DNA of 64,000 nucleotides from Pseudomonadota bacterium (lineage in GTDB: Bacteria; Chloroflexota; UBA5177; JAJPKF01). Shown here piece after piece: positions 34,752 to 43,641 of the stretch. Numbering within the stretch: the first letter of the stretch is position 1; each line of letters begins with the position of its first letter. The notes beneath the pieces are model-generated. The model was not told where the DNA came from. It made no database searches and saw nothing but the letters and a program-made list of their open reading frames with translations. The DNA lies in contig JAJPKF010000018.1 in NCBI GenBank assembly GCA_021323865.1, forward strand, positions 1-64,000. Reading direction: 5' to 3'. The translations under genes and the position numbers were made by a program.

Positions 34752-36206
34752 ATGCCTTTTCGAGAGATAGGCGTGTCCGAGCACGCCTGTTCAGCCCTGG
34801 CCAGACAGGGAATCGTCGAACCGAACCCGGTTCAACAAGCCGCCATTCCGCCGCTCATGACCGGTCGTGACGCCGTCATTCACGCGCCCACGGGCTCGGG
34901 TAAGACGCTCGCCTACCTGCTGCCGCTTATTCGGAGACTCAGCCAGGGATCGGGGTCAGGCCCGCGAGCGCTGATCGTCGCTCCCACACGGGAGCTGGCA
35001 ACACAAATCGACGCCGTCCTCAAGGGCCTGGGGACACGGCTCCGCAGCGCGCTCGTCTTCGGCGGGGTGCCCTACGGCAACCAAACCCGGGCGCTCCGGT
35101 CGCGGCCGGACATCGTGATCGGGTGTCCCGGCAGGCTGCTCGACGTCATCGGTCGCGGAGCCCTTACGCTCGGCCGCGTTGAGTACCTGGTGCTGGACGA
35201 GTCGGATGAAATGCTGGACCAGGGGTTTGCGCCCGACGTCGAGCGGCTCATCGCATTGACGCCCGCAACGCGCCAGACGGTGCTGGCATCGGCAACCATG
35301 CCCGACTGGGTACGCACCATGATCGCCAGGCACCTTCAAGCGCCGGAGATCATTCGCGTGGAACGGCAGGTCGAGCCGGCACTGGAGCATGCGCTGCTCG
35401 CGGTGAGCCAGCCGGCGAAGACGGAAACACTTGACCGGCTGTTGAGCCGCCACAACGGCCAGGCCATCGTCTTTCATCGCACCAAGCATGGGGCCAAAAA
35501 ACTGGCACGAGACCTGAATCGGCTCGGCCACGCCGCCACGGAATTGCAGGGAAACCTCACCCAAAACGCCCGTGATCGGGCGATGACCTCGTTTCGTTCC
35601 GGTCGTAGCTCCGTCCTGGTCGCCACGGATGTGGCGGCGCGCGGCATCGACGTGGCCGAGGTGGGCCTGGTGGTCAATTTCGAGCTGCCCCAGACGGCCG
35701 AGTGGCTCACCCACCGCGTGGGTCGAACGGCGCGAAACGGCGTTCGGGGTCGCGCGCTCACCTTCGTGACACCCGAGGATGCGGTCAAGTGGAGCAAGCT
35801 GCGCCGGCAGGGCGCTCCTGACCTGGCCCATGTCGACGTCGGCCGCCTGCTCGACAGCGGCGAGTGGTCGTGCCGGCATCAGGAGACCCGGCCACGGGCA
35901 CGCTCGAACGGTTTCCGATCCGGCATCCATCGTGATGGGCCGGCTGAGGAGCACACCGGCTCTAGGACCACGCGCTCGCAGTCCGGGAGCCAGCGCTTCC
36001 GGTCCCGTCGATCAGGAGGCGGAGCAACGCGAGGACGGAGTGGCGAGAACTCATCCTCGTCCGGCACTCAGCGACACGGCAACCATGTCCGGCCCCTGGC
36101 CGGCTCGTCGAACGGCCGGCAGAATTTCACCGGAAAGGCAAGCGCCATGCATTCAGGTCGAAGCCGCGTCGCTTTCGAATCAATCCGTGAGGCGGTGGCC
36201 CGATGA
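34752..36206 (+). CDS. DEAD-box RNA helicase
   Basis: The 484-residue ATP-dependent RNA helicase has the Q motif (GIVEPNPVQQAAIPPLMTG), motif I APTGSGKTLAYLL, Ia APTRELA, motif II LDESDEML (DESD in place of DEAD), SAT, ATDVAARGIDVAEV and HRVGRTARNG. After residue ~375 the tail is rich in Arg, Ser and Gly, the usual RNA-binding extension. The gene overlaps the next start by ATGA. A long leader with a stem-loop precedes it. The role is probably in RNA folding, ribosome assembly or cold response. The Asp-to-Ser swap in motif II position 3 is also seen in other DECD/DESD helicases. Confidence 0.9.
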   Translation: MPFREIGVSEHACSALARQGIVEPNPVQQAAIPPLMTGRDAVIHAPTGSGKTLAYLLPLIRRLSQGSGSGPRALIVAPTRELATQIDAVLKGLGTRLRSALVFGGVPYGNQTRALRSRPDIVIGCPGRLLDVIGRGALTLGRVEYLVLDESDEMLDQGFAPDVERLIALTPATRQTVLASATMPDWVRTMIARHLQAPEIIRVERQVEPALEHALLAVSQPAKTETLDRLLSRHNGQAIVFHRTKHGAKKLARDLNRLGHAATELQGNLTQNARDRAMTSFRSGRSSVLVATDVAARGIDVAEVGLVVNFELPQTAEWLTHRVGRTARNGVRGRALTFVTPEDAVKWSKLRRQGAPDLAHVDVGRLLDSGEWSCRHQETRPRARSNGFRSGIHRDGPAEEHTGSRTTRSQSGSQRFRSRRSGGGATRGRSGENSSSSGTQRHGNHVRPLAGSSNGRQNFTGKASAMHSGRSRVAFESIREAVAR

Positions 36207-36562
36207 CGGCGGCAGTCTACGGGTCAGATCTGCTTCACCGCAACGGTGAGGCCATCTCGCGCCGGGCCGTGGCCGGATTCTGCGCTCGTTATCATGTCGA
36301 CCGGCTCTCGATCCTGCCGTCCCAGCCCTCAATGCACGGGGGCACAGAGAGCGCGCAGCCCATGCTGGTCAGCTTCGATCCGACCAACGTCCCGGGGAAG
36401 TTTGCCTTCCTCTATATGGCCATCGAGCTGAGCAGCATGATGGGCCGGCGAATCGACCTGAAAACCGATGCGCCGGCGCTTCGGGGACCGGTTGGTCCGC
36501 TCTCCATCCCGTCCGGCACCACGGACATCTTTCGGGCGGGGCAGCCGGCGGCCGAAGCCTGA
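36203..36562 (+). CDS. Degenerate MNT-type nucleotidyltransferase-like protein
   Basis: The 119-residue product keeps the C-terminal half of the minimal nucleotidyltransferase pattern: MLVSFDPTNVPGKFAFLYMA followed by LSSMMGRRIDLKT, which matches L-x-G-R-x-V-D-L-x-T of MntA-like proteins. The catalytic G-S plus D-x-D is missing. The stretch that should hold it reads LPSQPSMHGGTE. It overlaps the DEAD-box helicase stop by ATGA, so it is co-translated. It is probably a non-catalytic relative whose partner is unknown. Confidence 0.6.
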   Translation: MTAAVYGSDLLHRNGEAISRRAVAGFCARYHVDRLSILPSQPSMHGGTESAQPMLVSFDPTNVPGKFAFLYMAIELSSMMGRRIDLKTDAPALRGPVGPLSIPSGTTDIFRAGQPAAEA

Positions 36563-36568
36563 CCTTAG

Positions 36569-36590
36569 GCGGGCCCATGGAGTGGCCCGC
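36569..36590 (+). terminator. Stem-loop after the helicase operon
   Basis: GCGGGCC (36569-36575) pairs perfectly with GGCCCGC (36584-36590) around an 8-base loop, seven bases after the stop at 36562. No T-run follows. It is a likely transcript end. Confidence 0.55.
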
Positions 36591-36620
36591 GCCGCCGACC
36601 CGCCGGTGGGATCATGCGTC

Positions 36621-37397
36621 ATGACGACGAGGCCTGACTTCTCGGCGGATCGCGGACTCTGGAGCCTGGAGGGCCGTGTCGCTCTGGTGACCGGCGCCTC
36701 GGCAGGGTTGGGTGCCCGGTTTGTACGGGTTCTCCAGGTGGCCGGCGCCCACGTGCTGGCGACGGCGCGGCGGGGGGACCGTCTCGACGAGCTGGCCGCG
36801 GAATGCGGTGAGCGCGTGGAAACCATGGCCGGCGATATCACGGATGGCGGGCACCGGCGCAAGCTTGCGGAGCGCGTGCGCGCCCTGGGCCGGCTGGACG
36901 TCTTGGTCAACAATGCCGGAATCTCGGACGGCGGACCAATCGAGGACCAGTCACTCGACGAGCTGAAAGCGGTCATCGACGTGAACTTGGTCAGCGTTCT
37001 GGACATCTGCCGGCTGATGGCGCCGTTGCTGCGGAAGGCGCCGTCGGCGAGTGTCATCAACGTGTCGTCGATCTACGGAATCGTCGCCTCTCGGGCGCCA
37101 ATGGCCGGATACAACGCCACCAAGGGCGCGCTCATCAGCCTCACCCGCAACCTGGCGGCCCAATGGGCGGAATACGGCGTCCGCGTCAATGCCCTGGCGC
37201 CCGGCTTCTTTCCCACCGAGCTGACCGGCTTTCTGACCGATGAAGAGCTGGCGCAGCGAATCCGCACGCGCACCTTGTTGGCGCGCCTACCCGAGATGGA
37301 AGAGATCGATGGCCCCCTGCTGTTCCTCGCGAGCGACGCGTCCAGCTACATGACGGGCCAGGTGCTGGTGGTCGACGGAGGTTGGACGGCTGTCTAA
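36621..37397 (+). CDS. Short-chain dehydrogenase/reductase
   Basis: The 258-residue classical SDR has the NAD(P) site TGASAGLG, the NNAG motif (LDVLVNNAGIS), the catalytic Ser-Tyr-Lys set (NVSSIYG, then YNATK) and the C-terminal signature ASDASSYMTGQVLVVDGGW. The Arg after the second beta strand (ATARRGDR) suggests NADPH preference. The ATG at 36621 starts MTTRPDF. It stands alone between the helicase operon and a converging methyltransferase. The substrate is unknown. Confidence 0.9.
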   Translation: MTTRPDFSADRGLWSLEGRVALVTGASAGLGARFVRVLQVAGAHVLATARRGDRLDELAAECGERVETMAGDITDGGHRRKLAERVRALGRLDVLVNNAGISDGGPIEDQSLDELKAVIDVNLVSVLDICRLMAPLLRKAPSASVINVSSIYGIVASRAPMAGYNATKGALISLTRNLAAQWAEYGVRVNALAPGFFPTELTGFLTDEELAQRIRTRTLLARLPEMEEIDGPLLFLASDASSYMTGQVLVVDGGWTAV

Positions 37398-37609
37398 GAC
37401 TCTGGCCGGCGGGTGCGGGGCCTTACGCGTTTCTGAACCTGGTGGGCGGTGCCATCCCTGACAGCTAGTGGCACCCGACGACGACTCGTCTTCGGATCTG
37501 ACACGCACCGACGTGCGGAGACCGCCGGCTTGTGATCCGGGTCGGCCGTCTGACGCTCTGACCGGTGATGCCGGAGACGGCCCGCCTTGTGATCGACGAT
37601 GGCGTGGGC

Positions 37610-38356
37610 TCAGGCAACAAGCAGACGGGCGCCCAGCTCAGCCTCGTCGATGGCAAGTATGGCTTGGTTGCGCTCGGCCCAGCGACCCGAGGCGAGGTCC
37701 GCGGCCAGGGCTTGGACCGCCCGCTGTTCCGGGCCGGGTCCCACCCTGGTCCAAACCGATATCCCGCGCCGCACCCTCTCGTCCAGGTATGCCTCGGGTC
37801 GCCGCCAGTAGGCCTCGAAGAAGCCGTCAACGCAGTCCCATGGAATGGGCACCGGGTCGATTCGCGCTCCGATTGCACGCGCCTGCCGGGCCAGAGAGGG
37901 CCTGCCTCTGACCAGGTTGGCGACCTCGGGCAGATAGTCGCGGGTGAGCCAGAACCGGCGACGCCAGGCGGTCTCACTGGTGTCGAATTGGAACACGACC
38001 ACGCGGCGAGCGACGCGCCGCATCTCGAGCAGGCCTGCGATTGGGTCGGGCCAGTGATGGACCGTCGAGACGGCCATGGCCGCGTCGAATGACTGGTCCG
38101 CAAAGGGAAGACTTTCGGCGGCGGCAGCCACGCAGGGCGCCGCGCCGGCAGGACGCTGCGCCCGCATAAGCGCCGAGGGTTCCACGGCCGTAACGTCACG
38201 GTCGGTCGGCTCGTAGGAGCCGGTGCCGGCCCCGACGTTCAATACCGTTCGGGCATCGCCGAGCGCCGCCCAAATGCGCGCGGCGAGTCGAGGGTCGGTC
38301 TGTCGCGTCGCCGTATAGCCGGCTCCGATGGAGTCATACAACGGCTGCGCGGTCAT
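37610..38356 (-). CDS. Class I SAM-dependent methyltransferase
   Basis: The 248-residue product carries motif I VLNVGAGTGSYEP, motif II TAVEPSALM, and LPFADQSFDAAMAVSTVHHW of the Methyltransf_11/UbiE group. The C-terminal half is less conserved (PIPWDCVDGFFEAYWRRPE). Its ATG overlaps the stop of a truncated PIN-toxin frame (ATGA), so it may now be read from the antitoxin promoter. Substrate unknown. Confidence 0.88.
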   Translation of the reverse strand: MTAQPLYDSIGAGYTATRQTDPRLAARIWAALGDARTVLNVGAGTGSYEPTDRDVTAVEPSALMRAQRPAGAAPCVAAAAESLPFADQSFDAAMAVSTVHHWPDPIAGLLEMRRVARRVVVFQFDTSETAWRRRFWLTRDYLPEVANLVRGRPSLARQARAIGARIDPVPIPWDCVDGFFEAYWRRPEAYLDERVRRGISVWTRVGPGPEQRAVQALAADLASGRWAERNQAILAIDEAELGARLLVA

Positions 38357-38430
38357 CTCGGGGCGTTGCCCTCAACGGCAAGCCAGCAGAGTAATACGTG
38401 GGTGTCCAGGAGGACGTCGAGGACGGTCAC
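38353..38430 (-). pseudogene. N-terminal remnant of a PIN-domain (VapC-like) toxin
   Basis: The frame starts with a GTG that overlaps the antitoxin stop (GTGA) and reads LLDTHVLLCWLA, the standard first strand and helix of PIN toxins with their first catalytic Asp. After 25 codons it stops at a TGA that overlaps the next gene's ATG. The remaining ~100 residues, with the other acidic residues, are missing, so it cannot be active. A deletion fused the start of the toxin to the methyltransferase gene. Confidence 0.7.
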
Positions 38431-38660
38431 CGTCCCCAGGCGGCCAATTCATCTTCGGGGACTGGCTCAAAAAACTCGGGATCGACCGTGACGATGCGAC
38501 GCATGGCACCAAACCGTCTCCGTCGCTCGTGCGCGTGGAAGAGGACCAGCTTGGCGACGAGTGGTTTGCCCCGCACGAGGATAATCTCCTCGCCGGCCTC
38601 AACTCGAGCGACGAGCTGGGAGAGCGTCGTCTTGGCGGTTTGAATGGTGACCGTTTTCAT
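38427..38660 (-). CDS. Phd/YefM-family antitoxin
   Basis: The 77-residue product begins MKTVTIQTAKTTLSQLVARV, the Phd/YefM DNA-binding fold, with GEEIILVRGKPLVAKLV following. The C-terminal acidic tail DPEFFEPVPEDELAAW is the usual toxin-binding part. Such antitoxins repress their own promoter. The ATG at 38660 was chosen because it opens at the conserved N-terminus. It lies directly upstream of a truncated PIN toxin, so the antitoxin is now an orphan. Confidence 0.85.
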   Translation of the reverse strand: MKTVTIQTAKTTLSQLVARVEAGEEIILVRGKPLVAKLVLFHAHERRRRFGAMRRIVTVDPEFFEPVPEDELAAWGR

Positions 38661-38972
38661 ACTTCGCTGAGCCACTATAGCGAAGGACGAGCCTCAGAAT
38701 GGTTCGGAGCGTTAGCTGGGGAACGTCTCTTCGGTGAAGTGTCGCTCGCTGGGCCCCTACCTCGGCGCCTCGCCTTTTGAGCCTCCGGCCGCCGGGAACC
38801 GACTCGGACGGCGAATGGCAAGAGGGTTTGGAGCCTCTGTCGTTTGCGGAACCGGCTCTGACGGCGAGTCCTAAGAGTTTCCAGTGTTGACCGCTATCGG
38901 AACGGAGCAGGGCGGCCGTCACGGTAGCCTGAGGAGCCTACTCCATACAGGAGATCGACCGGTGCAACGCTG

Positions 38973-39707
38973 GTGACATCGCGACTCGTCGCCCTGGGTT
39001 TCGATGCTCATGATCCGCCGGTGCTGGCGCGCTTCTGGGCCGCCGCCCTTCGTTGGGAGGTGGAAGAGGCAGCCCAGAATGAAGTCCGCCTGGCGCCCAC
39101 GGACGGCACCCGATTTGGTATCCACTTCCTTGCGGCATCGACTCCCAAGACTGGGCAGAACCGCCTCCACCTCGACCTCACCACTGAATCCCTCGAGGAT
39201 CAGCAGGAGTCCGTGGCGACGCTCCTCGAACTGGGCGGCCGTCACATCGACATCGGTCAGGGGCCGGAGGAACGGCACGTCGTGCTCGCGGACCCGGAGG
39301 GCAACGAGCTGTGCCTCATCGAGCCCGAGAACCGCTTCCTTGCCGACTGTGGACGTTTCGGATCCATCACCTGCGAGGGAACGCAGCAGGTGGGGTACTT
39401 CTGGAGCGCCGCACTCGGATGGCCGCTGGTTTGGGATCAGAACGAAGAGACGGCGATTCGTGGACCGGACGGCACCGGTCCGCTCATCACTTGGGGTGGC
39501 GGCCCGCTCACACCGAAGCGGGGCAAGAACCGTCTGCACCTGCACATTGCGCCCGAGGAGCCGATGGGGCAGGAGGCCGAGGTTAAGCGGCTGATCTCGC
39601 TGGGCGCGAGGCGAATCGACATCGGCCAGTCCGGCGTCGATTGGGTGATCATGGTCGATCCCGACGGCAATGAGTTCTGCGTGTTGAGGCGGGCCTCAGA
39701 AGACTGA
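38973..39707 (+). CDS. Two-domain VOC/glyoxalase-like protein
   Basis: The 244-residue product holds two related VOC halves. Residues ~5-120 include DPPVLARFWAAALRW and VVLADPEGNELCLIEPEN. Residues ~125-244 include QVGYFWSAALGWPLVW and VIMVDPDGNEFCVL. The repeated module HLDL or HLHI is followed by LGGRHIDIGQ or LGARRIDIGQ. This is the glyoxalase-like (Glyoxalase_6) arrangement. GTG start. Substrate unknown. The last codons lie in a strong terminator hairpin. Confidence 0.85.
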   Translation: MTSRLVALGFDAHDPPVLARFWAAALRWEVEEAAQNEVRLAPTDGTRFGIHFLAASTPKTGQNRLHLDLTTESLEDQQESVATLLELGGRHIDIGQGPEERHVVLADPEGNELCLIEPENRFLADCGRFGSITCEGTQQVGYFWSAALGWPLVWDQNEETAIRGPDGTGPLITWGGGPLTPKRGKNRLHLHIAPEEPMGQEAEVKRLISLGARRIDIGQSGVDWVIMVDPDGNEFCVLRRASED

Positions 39708-39717
39708 GGCCCGCCTC
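39686..39717. terminator. Perfect 14-bp hairpin between converging genes
   Basis: GAGGCGGGCCTCAG (39686-39699) pairs without a mismatch with CTGAGGCCCGCCTC (39704-39717) around the loop AAGA. The first arm is inside the last codons of the VOC gene. The converging propeller gene ends 23 bases further on. It could serve both directions. No T-run is present, as is common at high GC. Confidence 0.7.
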
Positions 39718-39739
39718 GCCGAAGGCTGAATTGTGGGTG

Positions 39740-40933
39740 CTAGTGCCGGGCTAGGACGTCGACCGTGTTGGTGTTGTCGTTGACGTAGATCAGCGACTCG
39801 TGGTCGCCGACGCGACCGATGGCGATGCCGAAGATCGCCCCCGGTGTGCCCGAGGTGTCGAGCTGGCGGCTGGTCACAAAGCTGTGGTTGCGGGGATTGA
39901 TCTCGACCACTCGGTTGATGTTGGACGGCGTCTGCGGCGGCCCGGCGGCGTCGCCGTTGGACGCTACGATGTCGCCGTTCGGCGCCCATGCCAGCGCGAG
40001 CGGTCCCTCAAACGGTGCGCCCGAAACGATGGTGCGACCGGCACCGCGATCGTGGTTGGTTCGGTTCACGCCGGCCACAAATTGCAGCCGGTTGTTTCCG
40101 GTGTCGGCGACGTATAGGCCAACCTTGCGATTTCCGCCATGCCGATCGGCCTTGCGGCCCGAGTTATCGCCGTCATTCTTCCCGGACGAGAGCAGCAGCC
40201 CGGTTGGGCCGACCAGGAGCGCATTGGGATCGGTGCGGTGCAGGAAGCCAGAGGCGACCTGGGTCATGGAGAGAATCTTTGGTCGCGGGTTTCCGTGGAC
40301 GGAGACGATGCGGACGCGGATGCGCGTGACCGTGCCGCTGAGAACGTCGCTGACATAGAGCGTCGGCCGGGGGCGGGAATTGGTTGCCGTCATATCCCAT
40401 GGCCCCTGCAGGAGGGTGGAGCTGGTCAGGTTCAGCAGCACCTTGCCCGATCTGCTGAGGAAGATCAGGCTGCCGTCGGAGACGGTCGCGGGAGTGCCAT
40501 CCGTGGTCGGCGTGTTGCCGACAACCACGATGCCCGATCGCAAGGCCACGAGGGCCGTCGTGAGCCCGACCGGTCCCAACGTCGACGGGGCCTTGAAGAA
40601 GGTCGACACGGCCCCGGAAGGGGTCACGGATACGATGGTCGTGCCCTCGCCCTGCTTACCGGCGCCATTGTTGAAGTTGCTCACCAGGATGTCACCGGCC
40701 GACGTCCGGCCTCCCGAGGGAAAGCCCTTGGGAACGAGGGCGACGCCATAGGGATTGCCGTCACCGCTGGCGGGAACAGTGCTGGCGGACTCGGGAGACG
40801 CGGCCAGGGAGCTCAGGAATGAGCGGTGATGCCCGCCGTCGTGACCACGCGCTGCGAGCGTGACTGATGGAGCGATCAGCAGGATCGACAAGAGGGCTGG
40901 GAGCAGCAGGAATGTTCGTCGATATGACTTCAT
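39740..40933 (-). CDS. Secreted NHL/SMP30-like beta-propeller protein
   Basis: The 397-residue product has a Sec signal peptide (FLLLPALLSILLIAPSVTLA). The mature part has propeller repeats: NPYGVALVPKGF, GDILVSNFNN, VGLYVADTGNNRLQFV and GPLALAWAPNGDIVASN are typical NHL-type blades. The last blade reads SLIYVNDNTNTVDVL. The role is outside the cell, probably in binding. The upstream side 40934-41247 contains its promoter. Confidence 0.85.
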   Translation of the reverse strand: MKSYRRTFLLLPALLSILLIAPSVTLAARGHDGGHHRSFLSSLAASPESASTVPASGDGNPYGVALVPKGFPSGGRTSAGDILVSNFNNGAGKQGEGTTIVSVTPSGAVSTFFKAPSTLGPVGLTTALVALRSGIVVVGNTPTTDGTPATVSDGSLIFLSRSGKVLLNLTSSTLLQGPWDMTATNSRPRPTLYVSDVLSGTVTRIRVRIVSVHGNPRPKILSMTQVASGFLHRTDPNALLVGPTGLLLSSGKNDGDNSGRKADRHGGNRKVGLYVADTGNNRLQFVAGVNRTNHDRGAGRTIVSGAPFEGPLALAWAPNGDIVASNGDAAGPPQTPSNINRVVEINPRNHSFVTSRQLDTSGTPGAIFGIAIGRVGDHESLIYVNDNTNTVDVLARH

Positions 40934-41247
40934 CGGCTTCCTCCTAAATGGGAAATTCCCTCGTCACGTGCTCCTACGACCGCGGGTTACTTTGACTCGC
41001 CCTGGCCGGTCGGTGTTTTTGTCCGTTAGGCAGCCGCCGGGCGATATCAGGGGTTGGGACGGTATGGGCCTTGGATGGCCGCTGCGGCACGGGAACACTG
41101 GCCCGTCCGAGGACTGCCGGGCACGGCCACTCGCGAGGCGGAACTCCGGTGCAGCGCGGGCCATAACGCGGCTAAGCGCGGGTGTCCCCCAATGGACTGC
41201 GGATGCGTTCTTCTTACGGGAGGAGTTTCCTGCCTCTTCGGAGTGCC
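40934..41247. other. Divergent intergenic region
   Basis: The 314 bases between the propeller gene (minus) and a lipoprotein gene (plus) show no gene. GAGGAAG just upstream of the propeller start is its ribosome-binding site. No clear promoter pair could be set. Confidence 0.4.
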
Positions 41248-41670
41248 ATGGCCCGCCAACTGAGGATGTCGATCCCTTTCCTGCCGCCTTGTGTCCTCCT
41301 CCTCGTGATGATGACTGCCTGCGGCGCCACCGGCTCTCACCTCGCTCACGGCGAGCCGGGTAAGGTTGAGCCTCACCCCCACGCGAAACACGCTCGGCTG
41401 CGTGCCACGGTTTCCGGCGTGGCGGCCCGGTACGTGGGACCGCCTGTCGCGTCCCAGAGGGCCGTCCGGGTGAACGTGATTCGTATGGCGCAGGGCGGCA
41501 AGCTGGTTACGCGGGCGACGGCCCGTCAGCGCAACGGAGGCCACTACCGGCTCAGACTGGCACCAGGCACCTATGTCATCCGCGCCCTTGGCTCGCATGA
41601 CCCGGCCAGGCGGGTGACATTGGCACCGGGTCAAGCCGTCCGTCTCGACTTTCCCGACTACTGCTTTTGA
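41248..41670 (+). CDS. Predicted lipoprotein with a carboxypeptidase-regulatory-like fold
   Basis: The 140-residue product starts MARQLRMSIPFLPPCVLLLV and carries a lipobox MTAC (~24-27). The rest is rich in beta structure: RLRATVSGVAARYVGPP, then GGHYRLRLAPGTYVIRALG, which fits a small Ig-like or carboxypeptidase-regulatory-like domain. GGAG lies five bases before the ATG. A 22-codon extension is possible but has no signal. It is a membrane-anchored protein of unknown function. Confidence 0.7.
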   Translation: MARQLRMSIPFLPPCVLLLVMMTACGATGSHLAHGEPGKVEPHPHAKHARLRATVSGVAARYVGPPVASQRAVRVNVIRMAQGGKLVTRATARQRNGGHYRLRLAPGTYVIRALGSHDPARRVTLAPGQAVRLDFPDYCF

Positions 41671-41827
41671 GGTAGAGTCAGGTCGGTCGGGCTGGACTGC
41701 GCCGGGGCCTTACGCGCCGGTGCGATGCTGGTATGGCAAGCGTGCGCATGCCCGAGGAGCATTGAACCGAGAATGGGCGAGCAGTGCAACGGAGTAGATC
41801 AGGAGCGGGAGCCGAGGCAGGCATTTC

Positions 41828-42664
41828 ATGACGAATTCGTCGTCGGACCAAGCCGACCCGGAGGCCTGGAAGGCCTACTACCTCGATCACTTCCGCCAGA
41901 ATCGGGATGCCATTTTGGAGGCGGCCGCTCTCGGCTTTGACGCGCCCATCAAGGGATGTCCCGGCTGGGACGTGGCGGGGTTGACCGGCCACATGGGCCG
42001 TGTCTACACGTTCTGGCTCAAGTGGGTCAGCGAGCGGCCGAGGGGGTACAGCCGAGAAGCGTGGGCCGAGCTGATGGCGGATCGCGACATCAGGCTGCCG
42101 GGGTATCCCGCGTGGGAGGCCGCGGGGTTTCCCAAGGATGAAAGGCCGACAGGAATCGTGACGTTCGCTCGCCAAGTGGGTGAGGAGCTGGAGACTGCCC
42201 TGGATGGACTCGGACCGGAGGAAACGGTCTGGACGTTCATTCCCTCACAACAAACCGGCGCCTTTGTGTTTCGGCGCCTCGCCATGGAGACGGCCATTCA
42301 TCGTTGGGACGCCGAGGATGCCGCGGGCATCGTCAGGCCGATCGACGAGAGGCTGGCTCGAGACGGCATCGACGAGATGCTGATGATGTTCCGGGAGGAC
42401 CCCGGTTACGAGGAGAACTCAGACCGGCGCCGTGGCCAGCGGATCCTGCTGCGCGAGGACCCCGGACCGGGTCGCTGGCTGGTGTCCTTTGCGCCCGAGG
42501 GCATGACGACGACCTCAGAAGAGGCGCCCGCGGACGTGACGATCTCCGGCAGCGCCTCGGACCTGCAGCTCTTCATCATGGGCCGGCGCTTTCCCGATGA
42601 GATGCGCATCGAGGGCGATCAGGACCTGGCGGCCGCCTGGGGCAATCTGGCCGGGAGGTTCTGA
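41828..42664 (+). CDS. Maleylpyruvate isomerase-type mycothiol-dependent family protein
   Basis: The 278-residue product is a member of the TIGR03083/MDMPI_N family: RDAILEAAALGFDAPIKGCPGWDVAGLTGHMGRVYTFW holds the first helix and the conserved His, and AMETAIHRWDAEDA holds the second metal-binding part. The C-terminal domain (ADVTISGSASDLQLFIMG) is the usual SCP-like sheet. In Actinomycetota, family members work with mycothiol. The ATG at 41828 fits. Function inside this genome is unknown. Confidence 0.85.
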   Translation: MTNSSSDQADPEAWKAYYLDHFRQNRDAILEAAALGFDAPIKGCPGWDVAGLTGHMGRVYTFWLKWVSERPRGYSREAWAELMADRDIRLPGYPAWEAAGFPKDERPTGIVTFARQVGEELETALDGLGPEETVWTFIPSQQTGAFVFRRLAMETAIHRWDAEDAAGIVRPIDERLARDGIDEMLMMFREDPGYEENSDRRRGQRILLREDPGPGRWLVSFAPEGMTTTSEEAPADVTISGSASDLQLFIMGRRFPDEMRIEGDQDLAAAWGNLAGRF

Positions 42665-42744
42665 GAACCGGCCGGGCAATGGCCTGACCCCGGACTTCGG
42701 ACTCGCACAGGGCGAAAAGTCACAGACCCAAGGAGACTACGCAC

Positions 42745-43632
42745 ATGAGTGATGGGTCGACGCCGGCCGACTTCGACCGGCTTTGGAACTTCGAGGACCC
42801 GGCGGGCACGGAACAGCAGTTTCGGGCGCTCTTGCCCAAGGCGGAGGCGGGGACGGATTCGAGCTACCTGGCCGTGCTGCTCACCCAGATCGCCCGTACC
42901 GAAGGCCTGCAGCGCCGGTTCGAGGATGCCCACCGCACTCTGGATCGGGTCGAGCCACTCCTTGCCCGGACCTCGCAACGTGCGCGAGTTCGGTATCTGC
43001 TCGAGCGCGGCAGGGCCTATAACTCCGCCGGCGAGGTGAAGCGGGCGCGTGCATTCTTTCTCGATGCGTGGGACCTCGGGCGCCAGTGTGGAGAGGACTT
43101 CTATGCCGTCGACGCGGCGCACATGATGGCGATCATCGAGAGTCCGGAAGAACAGCTCGTTTGGGCCGATCGCGCCATCGAAGAGGCGGAGGCCAGCGAT
43201 GAACCCGGTGCTCGGGGCTGGCTCGGTTCGCTCTATAACAACCTGGGCTGGACGTATCACAGTCTGGGCAGGTACGAGGAGGCGCTGGCCACCTTCGCAA
43301 AGGGCCGTGAGTGGCAGGAGACGGCCGGACGGGAGAAGGGAGCGATCATCGCCGCCTGGACGGTCGGTCGTGCCCTGCGCTCACTTGGTCGGTACCAGGA
43401 AGCGCTCGACGTGCATCGAGCGAATCTGGAGCGGCTTGAAGCTGCCGGCGACTCAGACGGGTACACGGAGGAGGAGATTGGTGAGTGCCTTCTCGCCATG
43501 GGCCGTGAAGACGAGGCCCGACCGCATTTCGCGCGGGCATTCACAGCCCTCAAAGAGGACCCCTGGCTCCCTGGGGACGAGCCGGAACGGTTGCGCCGGC
43601 TGGGCGAGCTTGGAGGGGTGGTCGAAGTCTGA
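42745..43632 (+). CDS. Tetratricopeptide repeat protein
   Basis: The 295-residue soluble helical protein has at least five TPR-like units: RFEDAHRTLDRVEPLL, GRAYNSAGEVKRARAFFLDA, NNLGWTYHSLGRYEEALATF, VGRALRSLGRYQEALDVH and GECLLAMGREDEARPHFARA. TPRs make protein-binding surfaces. There is no signal peptide. AAGGAG lies upstream of the ATG (42745). The gene ends nine bases before the stop of the converging transporter gene. No partner is indicated. Confidence 0.85.
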   Translation: MSDGSTPADFDRLWNFEDPAGTEQQFRALLPKAEAGTDSSYLAVLLTQIARTEGLQRRFEDAHRTLDRVEPLLARTSQRARVRYLLERGRAYNSAGEVKRARAFFLDAWDLGRQCGEDFYAVDAAHMMAIIESPEEQLVWADRAIEEAEASDEPGARGWLGSLYNNLGWTYHSLGRYEEALATFAKGREWQETAGREKGAIIAAWTVGRALRSLGRYQEALDVHRANLERLEAAGDSDGYTEEEIGECLLAMGREDEARPHFARAFTALKEDPWLPGDEPERLRRLGELGGVVEV

Positions 43633-43641
43633 CGCAGGGGG

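Noticed and set aside
34085..34870. Plus-strand frame across the region before the DEAD-box helicase
   Set aside because: It overlaps the helicase start in another frame, lacks a start signal and any motif.
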